From Antedon mediterranea (Eukaryota; Echinodermata; Crinoidea; Comatulida; Antedonidae), in assembly GCF_964355755.1 (NCBI RefSeq), contig NC_092679.1, positions 4,402,001-4,466,000 on the forward strand: a stretch of DNA of 64,000 nucleotides, given 5' to 3'. The notes under the pieces were generated by a model. That model was not told the DNA's origin, did not search any database, and worked only from the letters and a program-made list of their open reading frames with translations. The position numbers were made by a program, and so were the translations under genes. How positions within the stretch are numbered: the first letter of the stretch is position 1; each line of letters begins with the position of its first letter. Shown here piece after piece: positions 56,889 to 64,000 of the stretch.

Positions 56889-57480
56889 TTTTGCTATTTT
56901 CGAAAATGTGCCATTTTTCGACCCTTTTATTTTGTGATATAAATAGTTACTATAGCATAATAAACATGCGCAAAGGCGAATATTAGGTTCTGCGCATGTC
57001 AATTATGCTATAGTAACCAGTTTTATCAGAAAATAAAAAGGTCGAAATTTTGCTATTTTTCGACAAAATCCCTGAACTAGTACACGAAAATTTTCGAAAA
57101 ATTTCCATTTTTCGACCCTTTTATTTTATGATATAACTAGTTACTATAGCATAATAAACATGCGCAGAGGCAAATATTAGGATCTGCGCATGTCAATTAT
57201 GCTATAGTACGTTATAATCATCTTATAGACGTATAGTAACCATTTATGTCAAAAAATAAAAAGGTCGAAATTTGACTATTTCTTTAATCTCTGTATTATA
57301 GTACAGGGATTTTTTCAAAAATTAGTCAAATTTCGACCTTTTTAAAATACTGTTAATATTAATAATACTGTATTGTTATATATGCGCATATATTGCGTTA
57401 TAATCATCTTATAGAAGTATAGTAACCATTTATGTCAAAAAAATAATATTATTATAATTATATAGTAACCAGTTAATTCA
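56889..57480. repeat. Palindrome-rich 297-bp satellite, right block
   Basis: Resumes at 'ttttgctattttcgaaaatg', runs through about one and a half normal units (hairpins near 56945-57025 and 57130-57210), and ends in diverged half units with 'tatatgcgcatatattgcgt' and 'catcttatag(a/a)gtatagtaacc'. These match the left edge near 21240-21290. Confidence 0.85.
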
Positions 57481-60400
57481 AAAAGTAAAACGGTCAAAAT
57501 TTTGCCATTTTAAAAAAAAAAAATTTCCCTATGAAAAACGCCAGACATAAAAAAAGTGATTATACAATAGCAATTTTATTATAATAATTTCTATCATATT
57601 ACAATTATACACTCATAAAAAATAAAAGTTTAGTCATTTGTTTTTGTGTATACAAAACTCACATAACCTACAATTAACACGTAAGTAATATGTGATATAA
57701 ACAAAATATGTTTGCATGTTCTGTGTGTGTAGATTTTGGTTACAAGATAAAAGGTTTTTTCTTTTACTCACACATTTCAGCCTGTCATGGAAATGCCGAA
57801 ACTATACTATACAATGATGAACGATAAAAAAAGAGCCATATATATGGCTCTGGATACAAATGTTATCTAGCGCCCTCTCCTATCTGAAGAAAAACTTATT
57901 GTCCAATCAGTGTCAACGACGAATGAACTGTTTACAAATTTCCAATTCTTTTTACTTGTTGCAAAGATAGTGTAGTGTCATCATCATTATAACTTCATTA
58001 AATCTGTATATCGCGCTTTAAGAAAGGGCTTTTTGAAACTCGTGTTTGTGTTAAATACTAGTTAACGATTGCATTAATATTACATTTGACATCATAAATC
58101 ATGATGCTTAGTATTCACGATTCAAGAATAGAAGTAAGTTCCTCTTGTTGTTGGGTGTATATTATGAATATGATTTTATTTAGCCATAGGAAATAAATAT
58201 TTTCTAATAAAATTTTTTAATTTATTTTACATTTTTAGCCTAAATAAACTTGATTAAAGCCTATTTTATGTAGAAACACCCAATAGATAGGGAGGCCTAG
58301 CCTAGCAGTAGCTATCTAATAGTAATACTAATAATATAGGCTAGGCCTAGGCTAGCCTAGTAAGGCTAGTAGGCCTAGGCCTAGGCTAGTAGTAGTAGTA
58401 GGCTAGTACAGTGTAGGTAGGGCCTAGTAGGCAAAGCCTACCCCTAGCTAGGCGAGGCAAGGGCCTAAAGTAGGCTACTCTAGCCTTTAACTTAAATAAT
58501 ATTAAGAATATAATAATATTAATTATAACAGGCCTACACAATTAATTATTGATAGTAATTGGGTTTTTTTGCCTCTTTCATTTTGTATATAACTGAATCA
58601 TCTTTTTATACATTATGATTTACTGTATTATATCTCTAAAAAAAAAATATATTTATTTATAAAATATCAGAAATTATAATGTTTTTTTACTCAAATATGA
58701 ATGAAAGAAATAAATGTTTATTTGAATTTGAATTTGAAAGTGTTATTAATACTACTAGCCTCAGATAGGCCTAGGTCCTCCTCCTTTGTTTGGCCCTAGC
58801 CTAGACCTATTTAATAGAGGCCCATATTTAGCCTACTACTAATATCTAACCTAGGTTATACGATACTAATTTACTACGGTATCTAAACTAAAGCAGATGT
58901 ATCTATGCTTAGTCATTATTGTGTCATTTAAATTTTCATTTTGCGACACATTTCTTCATGGCATGGAACACACGAGGGTATGTTGTTTTGATCTTTAATT
59001 TTCGCGCGAAAGCAGATTATAACAATGACATGCGTACAGCACGCGCAGTAGATGCGCTTCCTAAAAGTACGTATATTTTTTAATGTATACAGCATGCAGG
59101 TTATTGACGCCCATTTCAAACACATACTTTGCTTTGAAAGAATGCAGTTTTTGGATAGGTCGCCTCATGTAGTTATTTATTTATCATGGGAAATAAACGC
59201 CTTTTAACTTTATGAATGGAGTATTGTTATTATTATACCCGCTTTATTAATGTAATTGTTTACATGTCAACAAAAATGTAATCAGTTCAATCACTCACGT
59301 ACCACGCCTTGACACGAAACAGGCGTTGCGGCTTCATTAATCTTCTTGTTTAATTGTTGTAGGCCTACGCCTGTATTCGTTTTCTTTTCTTTTTTCGTAT
59401 TCCCTTCAATTTATTAATATTATTATATAGCTATAGAGAAACATTTCATTTAATTTTTTTTTATACTGTAGCAATATATTGCTAATCTAACTGATGTTTG
59501 AGTCGAGAATAGTTTTGTAAATTGTATTGTAATTTTTGCTACAATTTAGAAATATGTAGCAATATTACTATAATAAGTTGTTTTGTATAGCTTTTTGCTT
59601 TTTTGCTAAACTGGCGAAATTATTATTCCTTGTAATTAAATCAGTTATTATTATTATAATAATATAGTAACAACAAAATCACACACACGTACACAAATGC
59701 TCTTTCTTTTGTCGAAGTGCCGTATCATGAGACTTTTGGCGATCATGTGTTGTGCCACAATTCTCTGTCTATTGCCATATTCAGCAACTCCACTTCTTTG
59801 GTATTCTCACCTCTATTCCGAATTCATTCAGCTATGCTGGCCAACACAAATGCTACATATTCATAAAATGAACACTAATATGAATAGCTAGGCTGGTAAT
59901 AATATTTTTCGTATTTAGATTTTTTCAAATCAACCTTATGATTTTATCATTAATTTTTTTTATAAAAAATTTGGCAAATAGCCAATATGTAACCAACACA
60001 GAAGTGGGTACCTATATAGATGAGTTTACGGAATATTATTACTAATACTAGGCCTACTTACTTCTTAATTAGTATTATAACTGCTAAATAGTGTGGCTAT
60101 TGACAGGTAGTACATCATTTCGATTCAGTAGAAGAAGTCCTGTGAAACAGGGCTTAGACAAGAAGAAAAACACACCCTAAACTGCTGCTAAATATAAGCA
60201 CCATCTAGCTACTACACTACTAAATTATATTTATATTTGTTCCCTAAAACTTCCAGAAGTCTTGTACAACATATAAAATCAATATAAAATATAAACATAC
60301 TGTATTTCAAAATGGCAATAATATTAATATAAATATAATTTCATTTCCATAAAAACTCTATGTACAACGTTTTTATTATAGCGCCACCAATAGTCCAGTG

Positions 60401-60955
60401 ATCAAACACTGTATCACGTTTTATTTATCAAATATAAAAACCGTATCGTAAAAATAGAGGCTTCTCAGTTCGAACCAAATTGAATGTATAGTATTTATTA
60501 CATCAATAAGATTTAAACAAAATGTGGAGGATAATAAACAGGAAAATATTAATAACTTTGACTATGTAAATTACAATTTTTGTTGCCCTCCAATCCAATT
60601 CAAATTAGTCAAATTTAGAGGTCCTGCCAATATAAATATGTTTTAACACTACGACCAACTCCTGTACCACTTGTATTGTGTTCTACTGTGTATTGAATTT
60701 CAATCAGCCTACACACACGACATTTTTGTCATTTCAAAATATAGCATTTCGAAATTATTATTTATAAATTGGACAGTTAATTAATACCTCTATGGACTGG
60801 ATATGTATGTAGTGTATGAATTGAAAGTGGTTATAAACTAAATAGGTGAAATAGAAAAAAATATATATCAATAAAAATTAATAATAAAGCCGAAAGGGTA
60901 GTTAATAATCTTTTACATCGTGTGTCCAGTCCGCTGTAAGGTGTAAAAAAAAAAA
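57481..60955. other. Long non-coding stretch upstream of the ZFP36-like gene
   Basis: No gene recognised. It holds a perfect 20-bp palindrome (AGAGCCATATATATGGCTCT, 57832-57851), a possible exon ending in a strong donor at 58134, a stretch rich in GGCCTA/CTAGGC (58285-58500, again 58755-58860), and a retroposon-like end 'aataaatgtttatttgaatt' with TTTGAA repeats (58705-58738). Short open frames on both strands lack recognisable domains; the one at 59697-59891 has a hydrophobic start and is discussed among the findings. Confidence 0.5.
58285..58500. repeat. GGCCTA-rich low-complexity stretch
   Basis: Overlapping 'aggcctaggc', 'ctaggctag' and 'tagtagtagtaggcta' words dominate about 200 bases. 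It looks like a decayed short tandem repeat and is much richer in GC than its flanks. Confidence 0.6.
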
Positions 60956-60964
60956 ATCCATTGA

Positions 60965-61252
60965 TTATTTCTGTGACGTAGAGTAAACGCGCCATGGAAA
61001 ACTCCCGTCCGTGTAAACAAACTCCCAAACTTCCGAGACGATAAGACCCCGATTGTTGATTGGCGTATTGCTATATTCACATAGCTCCGCCCACAGGATC
61101 ACTGTATTGTGCACAGAGGGCATCTCTCAACTCACCACCCGGAATAGCACATGCTAGTTGTTTAAAGCCGTTTTACATCGTGGTTTCGAAATCAGTAATT
61201 TGTAGGATTTCGTACGGAATAGAGGCTCTAAATTTTTTTAAACAGTAAAACC
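60965..61252 (+). promoter_or_regulatory. Probable promoter and 5' UTR of the ZFP36-like gene
   Basis: The stretch before the start codon is richer in GC than its surroundings. It contains TGACGTAG (CRE-like, near 60973), an inverted CCAAT box (ATTGG, near 61060) and a GC box (CTCCGCCCAC, near 61085). These are common elements of inducible animal promoters. No TATA box is obvious, and the transcription start is not determined. Confidence 0.45.
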
Positions 61253-64000
61253 ATGTCCACCGCTATGGTGTCGCCTCTCTTCGATGGAGATATTCTTAAG
61301 GTATTTATCATTGACTTTTCTTTTTCTCTCTGCTTCATTGAGATACCAGCTTTTTTTGTATATTTATTTACAGTTAATTTTCAAGACGTTCACAACTTGT
61401 TTGACCTGCTCTCTTAACGTAATTAAACTAAATCACTCGTTGCTTTAATAATAACATAATTTTCTTACAACGTTCATTGATAAATTATTTAAGTTTTAAA
61501 ACAATCAAATCGAATCAAATCCACTTGTTGATTTTATTATCGTATTTACGGCTGCTTTGTGTAGTATAGTCTTTTAGTTAGTAGCACCGGTAGAACAATC
61601 GACTTTATTATGTACCTCGTGTCTATAGGCCTATATGCATGTGTAATAATAATTGAATATTAATATTTCAAATGGATTTAACAAACGACTGTATTCTGTA
61701 TGCTCAAAGCATGTAACCAAATAGGCATGTTGTTTGTCTCACAACATTTTATCTAATTTAAAAGTTTGTGTCCTACCTATTCACTCTACTATAGTATATA
61801 GCGTTCCTTCTCCATCCCCTTTAATAATATAGTTAAGTTCCAACAGCATGTTCAATCTATGTTCGTATTTCGTAAACTTTGATTTTACTAATAAATGTTT
61901 ATGACGCCTATATTAATATCAACTGAAACTTGGTCAAATTTATAATGAGTCTTAACTCTCTTGAATGTAGTGTACTAGTATTATTATCATCTGTACTACA
62001 GCATCGTTTAACCAGTTAGTTTCTCTTTCAAACTAATCAACTTGGAACACTGCTATAAAAACGTGCTGGAACGGTTTCAATAAGCGTTGTGCAAACTGTG
62101 CAAAGGAAACTACCCTTTCCTGTGCTCATAAATAAACGTCTACAAACATCAGTAGCTTAAGTATAAATTTCGAAATGCTATATTTGTTTGTTCGAACTAT
62201 GAAATATTAATTTGGAAATGTTAGTGTTTAACCAATTTGATTCTTGAAATCATACAAAAATACGATGTTTCCTTCTAGTAAGAATAATAGAATTGTAACA
62301 CATACAGTGTATAATATTTATACCTATTGAATTACAGTAATAGTAACTTCTATTGACATTTAATTTCTATCTAAAAGTTTTAGTAAAACCATGTGCTATT
62401 TTGGCATTAGTAAGTACTGTATATTGCATAGTACGCTGTGATTCTCCTGTACTGTAATATCAATTGCGTTCGCGCTGTATACAGTACATATTTTTTGGGA
62501 AAAATATCCGCTTTCTGGCTAAACTGCATTGTTTTTGTGTGATGTAGTGTAAAATCTAAAAAGAACTTGAGCTGTTCCTTGAAATCTGAGTGCTACCTCA
62601 CGAAAGCGGATTAAACAACCTGTTAACAATACAGTTGTTAACACCTCGTGTTGAGGCATGTACAACAATCGATTGTACTAAATTGCTAAACCACTTTCTG
62701 GAGCAATTATTATTAGATAATTGTTTAACTCATTTACAGATTACAGTCTATGAGATTTAGAAAAAAAAAATCATTGTACAGTTTAAAATGGTTTATAGTA
62801 CTACTAAGTCTAATATAGCGATTTATTTCACTGCTGAACACTACAGTGTGTGTACAATGGGCATGAATGCGTTAGTTGAAAAAATATAGGTTTAGTTTTA
62901 GTTAGGAAATCCTGTACCGTGGCCTCTCGAAACTTTGGTATTGTTAACCCTGTGCAAACACTTGAAGAACGTCCGCTGAGAGATCGTGCTTGTTTAACCG
63001 TTTGTCGAGAACCCGTCTATTCATGTTTAATCATTGTACGGTTGTTAAAACTTTGCTTTTCAATTCATCCAGACAGTATAACAATGGTAGTTCTTCATGT
63101 GCTGTTAAACTGTTTGCTTTCAGTTACGCTTCAATGATCTGGCTACATTTTAAACAACCTTTAAAACGCCGTTTCCTTGTTAGATCTGAAACGCAACAAG
63201 TAATTACCAAATAACTGTAATGATATAATATTTATAATCTTTGTTTTTTCTTCTCTTTTACAGCAGCTTCCAGGGGATCGCAAAGCCGTTGGTACCCCTC
63301 TTGGAATCACTCGAAGACATTCCACTAATTCGACGACAATGAACGTCGGTCGAAGTAGCAATCCTTTCTTCAACTCGGACTCAGGAATCTTTTATAATAA
63401 TAAAGAAAACCATTACACATCATCTGCTGTAATTACCAGTAACAACGTCAGCCGGGACCGTGCACTAAGCGAGAGCGCAAATCTTCAGTCTTCACACCAA
63501 CAACAACGCAATCAAACAACCAACGCTCATGTCAATCGCTTCAAAACCGAGATTTGTCGTGCCTACGAGGAGACCGGTGCCTGTAAATACGGAGAAAAAT
63601 GTCAATTTACCCATCTCCCACGCACTATTCAACAACAACCACAGCCAACCAACTCAAGCAGATATAAAACCGAACTCTGTCGACCTTTCGAGGAAAATGG
63701 CGCCTGCAAATATGGCGACAAATGCCAATTTGCTCACGGATTTCACGAATTGCGCAACTTACAAAGACATCCAAAATACAAGACCGAACTCTGTCGCACA
63801 TTCCATACTGTAGGATTTTGCCCTTACGGTCCAAGATGTCATTTTATTCACAACCCTGAAGAGAAACGGTCGTCTGCTCCTGGACCGTCAAACAAGGCCA
63901 TCGACCGAGCTATTGAACGACCAAAATCCCTGCACCTTAACTCCGGAGCTTTAGGATCAACCGGTGATTTAACGCCACCACATAGCTTGAACGACAGCCC
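61253..64000 (+). CDS. ZFP36: ZFP36/tristetraprolin-family CCCH zinc-finger protein, 3' end outside window
   Basis: Two exons: 61253-61300 ([16 protein letters not shown]) and 63264-64000, running off the window. The start ATG has A at -3, and its N-terminus resembles the short leucine-rich first exon of vertebrate ZFP36L proteins, which have one intron at the same place. Exon 2 begins DRKAVGTP...RRHS, also as in ZFP36L1. Members bind AU-rich elements in mRNA 3' UTRs and recruit deadenylases. Three CCCH fingers are present: C114-C123-C129-H133, C155-C164-C170-H174 and C193-C202-C208-H212, each C-x8-C-x5-C-x3-H. The last two, with an 18-residue linker and R/KYKTEL lead-ins, are the canonical tandem domain; the first is an extra copy. 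RRHS and the later 'SKSLHL'-like (RPKSLHL) stretches are possible 14-3-3/kinase sites. The C-terminal CNOT1-binding motif would be beyond the window. Confidence 0.93.
61301..63263 (+). other. ZFP36: Intron 1 of the ZFP36-like gene
   Basis: Donor GTATTT, acceptor TTTTACAG, phase 0. The content is AT-rich with no recognisable gene or repeat; the overlapping short open frames at 62919-63214 are in intron sequence and lack motifs. Confidence 0.8.
63537..63845 (+). other. ZFP36: Three CCCH zinc fingers
   Basis: Finger 1 begins RFKTEIC and ends CQFTH. Finger 2 begins RYKTELC and ends CQFAH. Finger 3 begins KYKTELC and ends CHFIH. Finger 1 resembles finger 2 far more than finger 3 (shared GACKYG.KCQF), so it likely arose by duplication of the first canonical finger. 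A 21-residue Q-rich linker joins fingers 1 and 2. Confidence 0.95.

Noticed and set aside
62919-63214. Overlapping short frames near the end of ZFP36-like intron 1
   Set aside because: They lie inside the intron, overlap in different frames and show no motif.

Overview
This window looks like nuclear DNA of an invertebrate animal. It is AT-rich, its genes have many introns with GT-AG borders, it encodes chains of EGF modules and a ZFP36/tristetraprolin-type CCCH protein, and it carries animal SINEs, LINE remnants, MITEs and an intact Ty3/gypsy element. Frequent 'taggcct' words and the modular extracellular genes fit an echinoderm or related deuterostome. That is an inference from style, not a species identification.

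Layout. (1) About 1-9050 (+): the 3' part of a large gene for a type I membrane protein with nine visible EGF modules, five small six-cysteine modules (pacifastin / half-VWC-like), an SEA-like juxtamembrane domain, a transmembrane helix and a short tail. (2) About 9051-13500: intergenic, with a retroposon 3' end, a tandem repeat of about 137 bp and a tRNA-derived SINE. (3) 13522-20822 (+): a complete paralogue of the first gene (signal peptide, four EGF modules, three six-cysteine modules, SEA-like domain, transmembrane helix, tail). Both genes share exon phases, a two-exon cassette for each six-cysteine module, and a 4- or 7-nt microexon before the SEA-like domain, so they are a tandem duplication. 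Their introns hold six copies of one MITE family, a 529-bp MITE with TTAA ends, a SINE and a LINE fragment.

(4) About 21070-57480: a block of about 36 kb made of repeats. The outer layer is a palindrome-rich satellite with a 297-bp period. Inserted in it are an intact 4,396-bp Ty3/gypsy retrotransposon (identical 121-bp LTRs, 5-bp target duplication, one 1286-codon gag-pol frame) and a minisatellite of about 29 kb. The minisatellite is built from a 13-bp core plus variable numbers of AGTC tetranucleotides, punctuated by an (AAATG)-rich spacer and organised in higher-order repeats of 1.3-2.9 kb. A LINE 3' fragment lies inside its right end. (5) 57480-61250: non-coding, ending in a probable promoter. 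(6) 61253-64000 (+): the 5' part of a ZFP36-family mRNA-decay factor with an unusual extra CCCH finger before the canonical pair. It runs off the window.

The two membrane-protein genes presumably act at the cell surface. The ZFP36-like gene is functionally separate. The most distinctive features are the nested repeat block, the three-finger ZFP36 protein and the cassette/microexon architecture of the paralogue pair.
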